From positions 1 to 40,050 of the forward strand of contig JAAETH010000510.1 in assembly GCA_024228575.1 (NCBI GenBank): 40,050 nucleotides of DNA, in the 5' to 3' direction. Shown piece after piece: positions 17,343 through 25,524 of this stretch. The notes beneath the pieces are model-generated. The model made no database searches. It was not told the origin of the DNA and worked only from the letters and a program-made list of their open reading frames with translations. This DNA comes from Actinomycetes bacterium. GTDB lineage: Bacteria; Actinomycetota; Acidimicrobiia; Acidimicrobiales; Poriferisodalaceae. A program made the position numbers and the translations under genes. How positions within the stretch are numbered: the first letter of the stretch is position 1; each line of letters begins with the position of its first letter.

Positions 17343-18566
17343 ATGGCCGAGGCCTACATCATCGACGCGTGCCGCACCCCACGTGGTATCGGCAAGCAGG
17401 GAAAAGGTGCGCTGGCACACCTTCACCCAGGACACCTTGGGCGAACCGTTCTCGAGGCACTCGTCGACCGCAACGGATTCGACACCAGCGACGTCGACGA
17501 CGTCGTGTGGGGAACCAGCTCACAGGTCTGTGAACAAAGCGGCGACCTCGGCCGCATGTCGGCTCTTGATGCCGGCTACGACGTCACCGCCAGTGGAGTC
17601 ACCCTCGATCGATTCTGCGGCTCGGGCATCACCGCTACAAACTTCGCCGCGAACGCGATCATGGCCGGCATGGAGGACCTCGTAGTCGCCGGCGGCACCG
17701 AGATGATGTCGCTGCCGAAGAAGGGCATGCTCCCGATGGGAGCCGGCAACACCCACCTCGAGGAAGTCCACCCGCAATCACACCAGGGCGTCTGTGCCGA
17801 CGCCATCGCAACACTCGAAGGCATCTCCCGCACCGCTCTCGACGCTCACGCAGCCGAGTCGCAGCGTCGCGCAGCCATCGCCATCGAGGAGGGCCGCTTC
17901 GACAAGAGTCTCGTCCCCGTCTACAACCTCGACGGGTCGCTTGCGCTCGACGCCGAACAGTTCCCGCGACCGGGCACGACCGCTGAAAGCCTCGCAGCGC
18001 TCGCACCGAGCTTCCCGGCGGTCGCCGACTACCGGCACTCGCCCGACGCCAAGACATTCCGCGAGCTGATCAACCAGAAGTACACCGACCTCGACATCGG
18101 GCACGTCCACCACGCGGGCAACTCGTCGGGTGTCGTCGACGGCTCCGCCGCAATCCTGCTGGCGTCCGAGGACTACACAAAAGCCCACGGGTTCGAGCCC
18201 AGAGCTCGAGTGGTTGCCACCGCCAACATGGGCGACGATCCGACCCTCATGCTGAACGCACCGGTCCCCGCGGCCCACAAGGTGCTCGCACGCGCGGGCC
18301 TGACCCTCGACGACATAGACCTGATCGAGATCAACGAGGCATTCGCCGTCGTCTCCGAGAAGTTCATGCGCGAGCTCGATGTCGACCGCGACAAGGTCAA
18401 CGTCAACGGTGGAGCGATGGCTCTGGGCCACCCAATCGGCGCCACGGGTGCAATCCTCATCGGCACGGTGCTCGACGAACTCGAACGCCGCGACGGACAG
18501 TTCGGTATGGTGACCATGTGCGCCGGGGGTGGAATGGCGCCGGCCATCATCATCGAACGGCTGTAG
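17343..18566 (+). CDS. Acetyl-CoA acetyltransferase / thiolase
   Basis: 407 residues; ATG 17343 is preceded by GAGGAG at 17331-17336, and the upstream in-frame extension overlaps the divergent promoter. It has the full thiolase set: acyl-accepting Cys92 in DRFCGSG, INEAFA, His363 in GGAMALGHPIGATGA and Cys393 in CAGGGMA. It catalyses thiolytic cleavage of 3-ketoacyl-CoA or condensation of acetyl-CoA in the cytoplasm. Length and motifs are those of the FadA/AtoB group; chain-length preference cannot be read. Nearby acyl-CoA synthetase and CoA-transferase genes suggest a role in fatty- or organic-acid catabolism. Confidence 0.94.
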   Translation: MAEAYIIDACRTPRGIGKQGKGALAHLHPGHLGRTVLEALVDRNGFDTSDVDDVVWGTSSQVCEQSGDLGRMSALDAGYDVTASGVTLDRFCGSGITATNFAANAIMAGMEDLVVAGGTEMMSLPKKGMLPMGAGNTHLEEVHPQSHQGVCADAIATLEGISRTALDAHAAESQRRAAIAIEEGRFDKSLVPVYNLDGSLALDAEQFPRPGTTAESLAALAPSFPAVADYRHSPDAKTFRELINQKYTDLDIGHVHHAGNSSGVVDGSAAILLASEDYTKAHGFEPRARVVATANMGDDPTLMLNAPVPAAHKVLARAGLTLDDIDLIEINEAFAVVSEKFMRELDVDRDKVNVNGGAMALGHPIGATGAILIGTVLDELERRDGQFGMVTMCAGGGMAPAIIIERL

Positions 18567-18612
18567 GGCCACCCATTGGTTCCACAGCCACAACCGGTGC
18601 CGTCGAGGACGA

Positions 18613-19023
18613 TCAGCTCGGGACGCGCCGGCCCGTGATCGCCGTGGGAATGATGCGCAGAAACCTGCGCTTGTCGCTGTCGGCCCACGTGTCGATTCCA
18701 AGGCCTTCTGCCTCGATGACGTCGTCGAGCGACTCGATCTCTGACGCCACGCCGCGAAAGACGACGCTCCAGCCGGTGTGTGAGAACTCGTCCAGTGCGT
18801 CGACCTCGAAGGCAACACCGGGGCCGATGGTCGCAGCCGCCAACTTGAGCCCGGCCGCCGTCTTGACGATGATGGTGCGCTCGTGGATGACAAAGTTCAC
18901 CGGGAACACGTCGGGTTTGTTTCCAATGGCTACCGCAAGACGGCCGACAGATCGCTGCGAAGCCAGACTCCAGCATTGATCTTCATCAATTTCCTCGAGG
19001 CCGGTGCGGTCGTTGACGCTCAT
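18613..19023 (-). CDS. Pyridoxamine 5'-phosphate oxidase-like flavin-binding protein
   Basis: 136 residues from ATG 19023, which has GAGGA eight bases upstream; ATG 19038 lies inside that ribosome site region and would add five residues. The sequence CWSLASQRSVGRLAVAIGNKPDVFPVNFVIHERTI followed by GPGVAFEVDALDEFSHTGWSVVFRG is the split-barrel PNPOx-like fold of the Pyridox_ox_2 group. Members bind FMN, F420 or haem, and many in Actinobacteria are small reductases of unknown substrate. It is too short and lacks the C-terminal motif of a true PdxH. It ends tail-to-tail with the thiolase gene, 46 bases apart, and lies downstream of the acyl-CoA synthetase on the same strand. Confidence 0.88.
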   Translation of the reverse strand: MSVNDRTGLEEIDEDQCWSLASQRSVGRLAVAIGNKPDVFPVNFVIHERTIIVKTAAGLKLAAATIGPGVAFEVDALDEFSHTGWSVVFRGVASEIESLDDVIEAEGLGIDTWADSDKRRFLRIIPTAITGRRVPS

Positions 19024-19093
19024 TGGTCCAATCCTCATGTGTTGACTTCAGACTAGTGCCAAGGACCGCGGAGGACGAAGCCGTCCCGGTCGG

Positions 19094-20674
19094 TCAGGTC
19101 GACAGAATACGGTTGGCCCCGTCTCCCCAGTAGCGGTCGCGAAGAGCCCTCTTGTAGAGCTTGCCCGTTGGCAGTCGCGGCAGTTCGTCCTCGTAGTCGA
19201 CAGAGCGGGGAACCTTCTGACGCGAGAGGTGTTCGCTGCAGAACGTGAGCAACTCCGCGGTGAACTCGTCGTCGGCATCGATCCCCGGCATGACCTGAAC
19301 CACAGCCTTTACCTCCTCACCAAGGTCGGCATTCGGGACTCCGAACACCGCCGCATCTGCAACCTTTGGGTGAGTGATGAGAAGGTTCTCGGTCTCCTGG
19401 GGATAGATGTTCACTCCACCGGAGATGATCATGAACGTCTTGCGATCGGTCAGATAGAGGTAGTTGTCCTGGTCGATGTAGCCGACATCGCCGACAGTCG
19501 TCATCGTGCCGTCCGGCGAAGTCGCTTCTGCGGTCATGGCCGGATCGTTGTAGTACTCGAACTCGGTGGCCGTCTTGAACCAGATGGTCCCAGGCACTCC
19601 CACCGGAAGGGGCTCCATGTCCTCGTCGAGGATGTGCAGATCGCCCAGAATGACCTTGCCGACCGAACCCTTGTGGCTGAGCCACTCCTCCGAGTTGCAC
19701 GCCGTGAAACCGAGACCCTCGGTAGCGCCGTAGTACTCGTGAACAATCGGCCCCCACCACTCGATCATCTGCTCCTTGACCTGAGGAGGACACGGCGCGG
19801 CCGCATGAACGGCGACCTCAAGGGAGGACAGGTCGAAACGGGTACGTACCTCGGGGTCGAGCTTCAGCATCCGGCTGAACATCGTGGGTACCAGCTGGGA
19901 ATGGGTGACCTGGTACAGCTCGACGAGACGCAGATACTCGACCGGGTCGAACCACTCCATGATGATGACGGTTCCACCCCGGCGCAACGTCAGGTTCGCC
20001 GCTGTCTGTGGAGCCGAGTGGTAGAGCGGTGCAGGCGACAAGTAGATCATGTCCTCGCGGAATTGCCACAGATCGTCGAGGAACGTGAACAGCGGCATGA
20101 TCTCTGACGGCGGCTGCTCGGGAAGTGGGCGGATGATGCCCTTGGGCCGACCGGTCGTACCCGACGAGTACAACATCGCTCCCCCCAGGACCTCGTCGGC
20201 GATGGGGGTCGGAGGCATCGACGCCACCGCTTCGTCGTAGTCGACGACCTCGCCAGTATCGACCGTGGCGCGCGATGCCACCTGGCTACCGCCACCGACG
20301 ACGAGGATCAGCTCCAGTCGCGGCACCATCGCCGCTGCATCGAGGGCGACATCGAGCTTGGCTGAGGAGGTGATCAGCACCTTCGACTCGGAATTGTCGA
20401 GGATGTAGGCGAGTTCTTCCGCGGTCAGGTACGAGTTGACGGCGGTGTAGAAATGGCCCGACCGTTCTCCCGCGGCACAACACTCGAGATAGCGGTTGTT
20501 GTTCTCCATGAAGACGGAGTAGTGGCCCAAACGTGCGAGACCGCGTCTTCGCAGCAGGTGCGCAAGCCGGTTGGTCCGCTCCTCGAACCGGGCAAAACTG
20601 ACCGATTCACCAGTTGAGGCCATGATGAACGCCGCCCGCTCGGGGTTGGCAATTGTGTGGTTACCTGGGTACAC
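19094..20674 (-). CDS. Acyl-CoA synthetase (AMP-dependent ligase)
   Basis: 526 residues from GTG 20674 (M-Y-P-G-N-H-T), which has GGAGAGGGG just upstream; the frame stays open to 20788 but that part overlaps the divergent CoA-transferase gene. The adenylation motifs are present: YSSGTTGRPKGI (169-180), YYGATEG, TTVGDVGYID, TDRKTFMIISGGVNIYP and the catalytic C-terminal Lys in PTGKLYKRAL. It activates a carboxylic acid to its CoA thioester at the cost of ATP. It starts YPGNHTIANPERAAFIMASTGE, resembling the CaiC/FadD-like actinobacterial group. The substrate acid is unknown. The divergent CoA-transferase suggests both act on related acids. Confidence 0.9.
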   Translation of the reverse strand: MYPGNHTIANPERAAFIMASTGESVSFARFEERTNRLAHLLRRRGLARLGHYSVFMENNNRYLECCAAGERSGHFYTAVNSYLTAEELAYILDNSESKVLITSSAKLDVALDAAAMVPRLELILVVGGGSQVASRATVDTGEVVDYDEAVASMPPTPIADEVLGGAMLYSSGTTGRPKGIIRPLPEQPPSEIMPLFTFLDDLWQFREDMIYLSPAPLYHSAPQTAANLTLRRGGTVIIMEWFDPVEYLRLVELYQVTHSQLVPTMFSRMLKLDPEVRTRFDLSSLEVAVHAAAPCPPQVKEQMIEWWGPIVHEYYGATEGLGFTACNSEEWLSHKGSVGKVILGDLHILDEDMEPLPVGVPGTIWFKTATEFEYYNDPAMTAEATSPDGTMTTVGDVGYIDQDNYLYLTDRKTFMIISGGVNIYPQETENLLITHPKVADAAVFGVPNADLGEEVKAVVQVMPGIDADDEFTAELLTFCSEHLSRQKVPRSVDYEDELPRLPTGKLYKRALRDRYWGDGANRILST

Positions 20675-20757
20675 GAGATCCCCTCTCCGCTCCCCGCCCG
20701 AGCCTAGGGGACACACGAAGCAGCACCGAGGCCACATCACTCGTAGCATCGTCGACG

Positions 20758-21954
20758 ATGTCCGATTCTTCTCCTCCCCCAGGCCCACTCGCTGGTGTGC
20801 GCGTCGTAGACCTCACCAACGTCGTCATGGGACCGCTTGCCACCCGAATGCTCGGCGACATGGGCGCCGACGTCATCCGGGTCGAGGAGCCAGGTGGCGA
20901 CGTCATCAGGGCCTACCCACCGATGCGCAACCCGGCGATGAGCGCGTTCAGCATCAGCTTGAACCGCAACAAGCGCAGCATCGTGCTCGACCTCAAGACC
21001 GATGATGGCAGTCGAGCCCTGTTCGAGCTGATCGCCACCGCCGATGTTTTCGTCACCAACATGCGACGATCGGCCCTCGAACGCCTCGGCCTCGACGAGG
21101 ACGGGGTCAGAGCCGCCAAGGACGACATCATCTATTGCATATCGAACGGGTACGGCAGCGACGGGCCCTACGCTGATCGCGCCGCCTACGACGACATCAT
21201 GCAGGCTGCGTCGGGTCTGGCGTCGACGTTCAAATGGTTGGGCGATGATCCCAAACTGGTCCCTAGCATCTACGCGGACAAGGTCACCGGCGTACACATC
21301 GCCTTCGCAATAGCCGCGGCACTGCACGGCAGAGCGACCACCGGCAAGGGCACCTTCATCGAGGTCCCGATGGCCGAAACCATGGCTGCATTCAACCTGA
21401 TCGAACACCTCGGTGGCTCGACGTTCGAGCCGGCGTTCGGGGGTTTCAGCTACTCGCGCATCAAGACCGCCAATCGTCGGCCTCGTCAGACAACCGACGG
21501 ATGGATCGTGCTCCTGCCCTACAGCAGGGCCAACTGGGAAACCTTCTGGGATTACGGTGGCCGATCGGAACTAGAAGACGATGAACGCTTCGGGACCGCC
21601 GCGAACCGGGTCAGGTTCGCTGACGACCTGTACCAGATCATGGGCGAGATCATCGCCGACCGTTCGACGGAAGAATGGCTCTCGTTTTGTGCAGAGAATT
21701 CGATACCGGTTTCCGAGGTGCTCGATCTCGAGTTCCTCGGCGATGACGAACACTTCGCTGCGGTGGAGCTGATCCAGGACGGCGTGCACCCCACCGAGGG
21801 CGCCTACCACTGGGTGCGTGACCCGATCATGTTCGACGGCGAACACAGCCGGCTTCGACAACCGGCACCCAGGTTGGGCGCCGACACCGCCGAAGTGCTC
21901 GCCGAGCTGGGATGGACCACCGACGAGATCGAACCGCTGACGGCAAACGAATAG
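20758..21954 (+). CDS. CaiB/BaiF-family (type III) CoA-transferase
   Basis: 398 residues from ATG 20758. It begins with the family pattern PGPLAGVRVVDLTNVVMGPLATRMLGDMGADVIRVEEPGGD. The catalytic Asp145 is in YDDIMQAASG, the D-x-x-x-Q-A-x-x-G signature, where it forms the aspartyl-CoA intermediate. The enzyme moves CoA between carboxylic acids, and length fits a single-subunit homodimeric member. It is divergent from the acyl-CoA synthetase with 83 bases between starts. A 14-bp palindrome (20747-20760) covers its start codon. The substrate cannot be inferred. Confidence 0.93.
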   Translation: MSDSSPPPGPLAGVRVVDLTNVVMGPLATRMLGDMGADVIRVEEPGGDVIRAYPPMRNPAMSAFSISLNRNKRSIVLDLKTDDGSRALFELIATADVFVTNMRRSALERLGLDEDGVRAAKDDIIYCISNGYGSDGPYADRAAYDDIMQAASGLASTFKWLGDDPKLVPSIYADKVTGVHIAFAIAAALHGRATTGKGTFIEVPMAETMAAFNLIEHLGGSTFEPAFGGFSYSRIKTANRRPRQTTDGWIVLLPYSRANWETFWDYGGRSELEDDERFGTAANRVRFADDLYQIMGEIIADRSTEEWLSFCAENSIPVSEVLDLEFLGDDEHFAAVELIQDGVHPTEGAYHWVRDPIMFDGEHSRLRQPAPRLGADTAEVLAELGWTTDEIEPLTANE

Positions 21955-22070
21955 GCGAGACCGATGTGCTGACATCTCGCTGATCAGGCGTGCCTCCGAG
22001 GTGAACCTCGTGGGCGATACGCTCACCCCATGCGCAACAGATGGCGCTTCGCGCAATCCTGCAGGAACCG

Positions 22071-22814
22071 ATGAGGCTCATCCCCCTCGAAATCGGGCGT
22101 GTCGAGGGTGACCTTCGCGCCATCACAGGCGAGGACGGATGGGTGACGCTTCCCGTCGCCGGCTGGCTGATCGAGCACAGGCACGGACTTGCCCTGTTCG
22201 ACACAGGCATGCACGCCGATCTCCAACACACCACCGCACGTATCGGTCGCAATGCCGAGGTCTTTAAGCCCGATTTCAAGCCGGGCGAGGAGTTGACCGC
22301 CCAGCTGAGTCGGCACGGTATACATCCGGGCGATGTTGCTCATGTGATCCTCAGCCATCTGCATTTCGACCATGCGGGCGGAACCTGCGAAATTCCCGAT
22401 GCTCGGCTGGTTGTTCAACGAGCCGAATGGGAGGCGGGCCACAACCAGCAACTCGTCGATGCCGGGGTCTACACACCAGACGATTACGACCTGGGACACG
22501 ACGTCCAGCTGATCGACGGAACCCACGACCTGATGGGCGATGGCTCAATCGTCTGCATCCCAACTCCGGGACACACGCCGGGGCACCAGTCGCTGAGGGT
22601 CGAGCTCGATTCGGGACCCGTGGTTCTGGCCGCCGACTGTATCTACTTCCAGCGGATGCTCGACACGATGACGGTTCCTCGGTTCGGCACTGATCTCGAC
22701 CAGCAATTCGATTCGATGCATCGGCTCGCAGCAATGCAGACCGATGGGTGTCGGCTCATCTTCGGTCACGACCTCGAACAGTTCCGCGAGATACCGATCG
22801 CCGGACTCATCTGA
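22071..22814 (+). CDS. Metallo-beta-lactamase-fold hydrolase, N-acyl homoserine lactonase-like
   Basis: 247 residues from ATG 22071, preceded by AGGAA; the frame is open 30 bases further upstream without a better start. The two-zinc site is complete: His96-x-His98-x-Asp100-His101 in SHLHFDHAGG, His168 in PTPGHTPGHQS, Asp189 in LAADC and His233 in IFGHD. The HLHFDHAGG form and overall length are typical of the AiiA/AttM lactonase branch, which opens acyl-homoserine lactones or other lactones. Without a biochemical assay the natural lactone is uncertain, as many members act on other lactones. No LuxI/LuxR pair is in the window. The redoxin and an MFS gene follow on the same strand. Confidence 0.88.
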   Translation: MRLIPLEIGRVEGDLRAITGEDGWVTLPVAGWLIEHRHGLALFDTGMHADLQHTTARIGRNAEVFKPDFKPGEELTAQLSRHGIHPGDVAHVILSHLHFDHAGGTCEIPDARLVVQRAEWEAGHNQQLVDAGVYTPDDYDLGHDVQLIDGTHDLMGDGSIVCIPTPGHTPGHQSLRVELDSGPVVLAADCIYFQRMLDTMTVPRFGTDLDQQFDSMHRLAAMQTDGCRLIFGHDLEQFREIPIAGLI

Positions 22815-22928
22815 CAACAGCGATACCCAAGACAGATTCCCGATGTTTCATCACGTGTGTCTCCGCGGCCACGGTCCTCTCACATCCGCCGGGAAGTTCC
22901 TGGCTCCCCGATCGGTTTCGAGTTGTTG

Positions 22929-23501
22929 ATGAAGCAGAATTCGAGTCGGACAACACTCGCCAGGCCGGCCCTGGGAGAACGCGCTCCTGCGGTCGACCTC
23001 ACCGATATCGACGGTCGGACATGGACCCTGGCCGACCAACGCGGTCGCACCCAGATCCTCATCTTTCACCGTCACATCCATTGACTTCCCTGTGCAGCTC
23101 ATGCCGTCGCCGTGCGCGAACGGTTCGCCGATCTGGGTTCAGACACCGACGTCGTCCTCATCACCTTCACCAAGCCCGAACGACTCTCTGCGTACCGGGA
23201 CATGAACGATCTGCCGTTCACGATGTTGATCGACAAGCACCGGCGCACGTATCACTCGTACGGTCTGGCTCGGGGCAGCTTCCGCGACGTGTGGGGATGG
23301 AAGGCAGCGAAGCGTTATTGCGAGATCATCAGACAAGACGGCCTTCGCAACCTTCGACGACCCGAAGAGGACACCCGCCAGCTCGGCGGCGACTTCGCGG
23401 TCGGCCCAGACGGCGTGCTGGTGTACGGCTTCTGGGGCGAGGGTCCCCATGACCGGCCTTCGGTCGACGATCTGGTCGAGGTGGTCGAAGGAACACGATG
23501 A
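22929..23501 (+). CDS. SelL-related redoxin, probable selenoprotein with in-frame TGA (Sec52)
   Basis: 190 residues if TGA 23082-23084 is read through; otherwise a 51-residue stub. Before the TGA, LGERAPAVDLTDIDGRTWTL and then ILIFHRHIH are the start of an AhpC/TSA-like peroxiredoxin fold up to the first active-site turn. The codons right after it read L-P-C-A-A-H-A-V-A-V-R-E-R-F, and the same frame continues to a normal end (FAVGPDGVLVYGFWGEG). The TGA thus stands exactly at the first position of a C-x-x-C motif, giving U52-L-P-C55. There is no frameshift, and both sides have the same G/C-rich third positions. A hairpin fitting the bacterial SECIS pattern follows. ATG 22929 lacks a strong ribosome site; GTG 22857 is an alternative. 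A nonsense mutation remains possible. Its role would be thiol/peroxide redox chemistry. Confidence 0.8.
23082..23124 (+). promoter_or_regulatory. Candidate bacterial SECIS element with Sec-coding TGA
   Basis: After TGA 23082-23084, CCGTCGC (23104-23110) pairs with GCGA-(A)-CGG (23116-23123). This gives a 7-bp stem with one bulged A and a 5-base apical loop, CGTGC (23111-23115). An extra G-U pair (23103/23124) can extend the base. The loop has G in its second position, and it begins 26 bases after the TGA. Both fit the published general bacterial SECIS pattern (short stem, small loop with G in the first two positions, about 16-37 bases from the UGA to the loop). SelB would bind here. Hand-folded, not computed. 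Confidence 0.62.
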
Positions 23502-23584
23502 CGAGCAGGCACACCCGGTGTCCGCCTACCCGCTAGCTGTGCCGACCTGGGACATCAGCGTCACCCATCGATATCATCCGACCG

Positions 23585-24793
23585 GTGAAACAACGGCGAG
23601 GCACTTCGACGGAAGTACTCGCCCTGGGTTTGGTGACGATCACCGCCTACGGGTCGTGGATGTACGGCTTCGGCGTCTTGATCGACGCGATCAGCACCGA
23701 CACAGGCTGGTCGATGACCATACTCGGGCTGACATACGGCCTCGCCCAGGTGATCACAGCCCTCGGAGCGTTCGTCGGAGGGCGCTTGCTCGACCGGATC
23801 GGGAGCATCGGACCTTTCAGCATCCAGGCCACCCTCGGAGCCGGGCTGCTCATGACCGCTACCTGGATGACCCATCCGGTGGCTTTTGTGCTCGTGTACG
23901 GGGTCGGCGGGGGCATCGTCGGGGCGACCGGCTTCTACCACGTCACCACCGTCGTTGCCTCCAGGTCGCGTCCAGACGAACCCGAGCAGGCGATCGCCAG
24001 GCTTACCGTGATCGGCGCGTTTTCCAGTCCCATCTACCTTCCGATCACCGCCTGGTTGTTGTCGCAGTGGCACTGGCGCAGCGTTGGACGGGTACTGGCG
24101 ATCTCGTGTTTCGTCGGAGCGGGACTGGCCATCGCGTTCGCCCGCGGAGGACAAACCGTCGGCGAGCTCGGCCCATCTCCCAAGCCGCTGCGCTCGCTGC
24201 GCGCAGCGATGTCGCGCCCCGACACAAGGAGGATGTTGCTGGGGTTCGTCTGCGCCGGGATCGCGTTCTCATCCGTCATCGTCTACCAGGTGCCGATCCT
24301 CGCGGCGACCGGGTTGACCCTGAGCACCGCCGGTTCGGTCGCCGGCTTTCGAGGCCTGTGCCAAATCCTCGGTCGGGTAGGCCTGATACGAATGGTCTCA
24401 CGTTTCGGAGCCGGACCACTGTTACGTGCTGCCTATTGGACGACGGCGGCAGGGATGGGCCTTCTCCTCGTGCGGTCGCTCGCGGCTGGCGTCGCGTTTG
24501 CCATCATCGCGGGCGCAGCCCTTGGGGCAACAGCACCGCTGCAAGCGATGTACGCCCGCGCCAGGTTCGCGGGAGACGACCTCGGCTTGCTGATGGGGAT
24601 GCAAGGGGCTGCCCTCGGACTGGCCGGAGCAACCGGACCGCTGCTCGGAGCGGTCATACGAGACAGGACGGGTTCGTGGGGACCGACGATCCTGATCGGG
24701 ATAGTCGGCCTGGTCGCTGCAGGTGTACTGCTCACCGGCAGCGGGCACGACGAGTCAGAATCTGCGATACCGGCTACCTCTCCCGACGACTGA
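23585..24793 (+). CDS. MFS transporter (monocarboxylate/oxalate-formate-like)
   Basis: 402 residues from GTG 23585, 83 bases after the redoxin gene. It has about 12 membrane helices, beginning VLALGLVTITAYGSWMYGFGVLIDAI. The MFS signature between helices 2 and 3 is GGRLLDRIGSIGPF, and in the second half it recurs only weakly (GRVGLIRMVSRFGAG). The helix-1 and helix-2 pattern (YGSWMYGFGVLIDAISTDTGWSMTILG) resembles the monocarboxylate and oxalate:formate antiporter branch. A role in uptake or export of a small organic acid is possible; the substrate is unknown. It ends tail-to-tail with the carboxymuconolactone decarboxylase-family gene. Confidence 0.87.
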   Translation: MKQRRGTSTEVLALGLVTITAYGSWMYGFGVLIDAISTDTGWSMTILGLTYGLAQVITALGAFVGGRLLDRIGSIGPFSIQATLGAGLLMTATWMTHPVAFVLVYGVGGGIVGATGFYHVTTVVASRSRPDEPEQAIARLTVIGAFSSPIYLPITAWLLSQWHWRSVGRVLAISCFVGAGLAIAFARGGQTVGELGPSPKPLRSLRAAMSRPDTRRMLLGFVCAGIAFSSVIVYQVPILAATGLTLSTAGSVAGFRGLCQILGRVGLIRMVSRFGAGPLLRAAYWTTAAGMGLLLVRSLAAGVAFAIIAGAALGATAPLQAMYARARFAGDDLGLLMGMQGAALGLAGATGPLLGAVIRDRTGSWGPTILIGIVGLVAAGVLLTGSGHDESESAIPATSPDD

Positions 24794-24851
24794 CATCGTC
24801 CCGGTTCGCCGATCTTCGTGGCGACCCCGAGGGTCCGCGATCTTCTTCCTG

Positions 24852-25415
24852 CTAGATATCCCAGCCGGGCAGATCTGGGTCGGGCTGCACACCAAACGAG
24901 TTGAGCGCCATCGACACCAGGTTGTACTGGCCAACCGTGAAGACCAGGTCCATCATCTGCTCCGTCGAGAAGTGTTCGCTGAGCGCAGCCCAGGTTTCTT
25001 CCGCGATGAAAGCATCGGCGTGTAGCTCATCTGTGGCCCTCAACACGAGCGACTCGACCTCTGCCCAGCCATCGGCTTCTGGACCCATCTGCACTCGACG
25101 AATCTCGTCATCGGTCATGTCGGCGGCACGGGCGATCAGGACGTGCTGGCCCCATTCGTAGCCGGAGCGACACAACCACCCAATCCGCAGGATCGCGATC
25201 TCGCGCTCGCGAATACCCAGCGATGACTTGCCCATGATGTGGTTTGCGAACACCATCCAGCGGCGAGCCAGATCGGGGTGGTTGGCCATCGTTCGGAAGA
25301 TGTTGAGCACCCGGCCGGAGTCGCCGAAGGGAACCATCAGCTTGGCTGCATCATCGCTCCATTCGTCAGGGCCGAGGGCGGGAACGCGAGGGTGTTCGAG
25401 TCTCATGCGGGCCAT
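24852..25415 (-). CDS. Carboxymuconolactone decarboxylase-family protein
   Basis: 187 residues from ATG 25415; ATG 25406 and an upstream extension to 25457 are alternatives, and no start has a strong ribosome site. The core LGIREREIAILRIGWLCRSGYEWGQHVLIA has the family's helical signature, with Cys82, Glu87 and His91. AhpD-type members with peroxidase-reducing activity have C-x-x-C; here only the first Cys is present (C-R-S-G), so that activity is unlikely. The conserved Y-E-W-x-x-H instead points to the decarboxylase/hydrolase-like branch, whose substrates are mostly undefined. No membrane segment or signal peptide is seen. Confidence 0.88.
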   Translation of the reverse strand: MARMRLEHPRVPALGPDEWSDDAAKLMVPFGDSGRVLNIFRTMANHPDLARRWMVFANHIMGKSSLGIREREIAILRIGWLCRSGYEWGQHVLIARAADMTDDEIRRVQMGPEADGWAEVESLVLRATDELHADAFIAEETWAALSEHFSTEQMMDLVFTVGQYNLVSMALNSFGVQPDPDLPGWDI

Positions 25416-25435
25416 TGTCGTCCGTGGTTCGGTGT

Positions 25436-25502
25436 TCGGTTGAATCCGCCGAGACAAGAACGTGCTTTACAGCCCGACCGAAGCGGTGGAGTATTCAACC
25501 GA
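25436..25502. promoter_or_regulatory. 10-bp long-spaced inverted repeat between divergent genes
   Basis: TCGGTTGAAT (25436-25445) and ATTCAACCGA (25493-25502) are perfect reverse complements 47 bases apart, in the gap between the carboxymuconolactone decarboxylase-family gene and the membrane patatin. The right arm ends 22 bases before the patatin ATG. They could be two half-sites of a looping regulator or a leader stem. There is no independent support. Confidence 0.35.
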
Positions 25503-25524
25503 CGGCAAGCCGGGGGGTAGCCGA

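Noticed and set aside
20675-20757. TCCCC/GGGGA arms in the gap between acyl-CoA synthetase and CoA-transferase
   Set aside because: The arms are only 5 bp in very GC-rich DNA with an 11-base spacer, so this is not distinguishable from chance.
20747-20760. 14-bp palindrome CATCGTCGACGATG over the CoA-transferase start codon
   Set aside because: It is a perfect palindrome, but built from TCG/CGA codons that are very frequent in this DNA. With no second copy or spacing clue, it is not called as an operator.
23112-23501. Separate gene beginning at GTG 23112
   Set aside because: It has no ribosome site, its start lies in the SECIS-like loop, and it would encode a redoxin without its active site. 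It is better explained as the second half of the selenoprotein frame.
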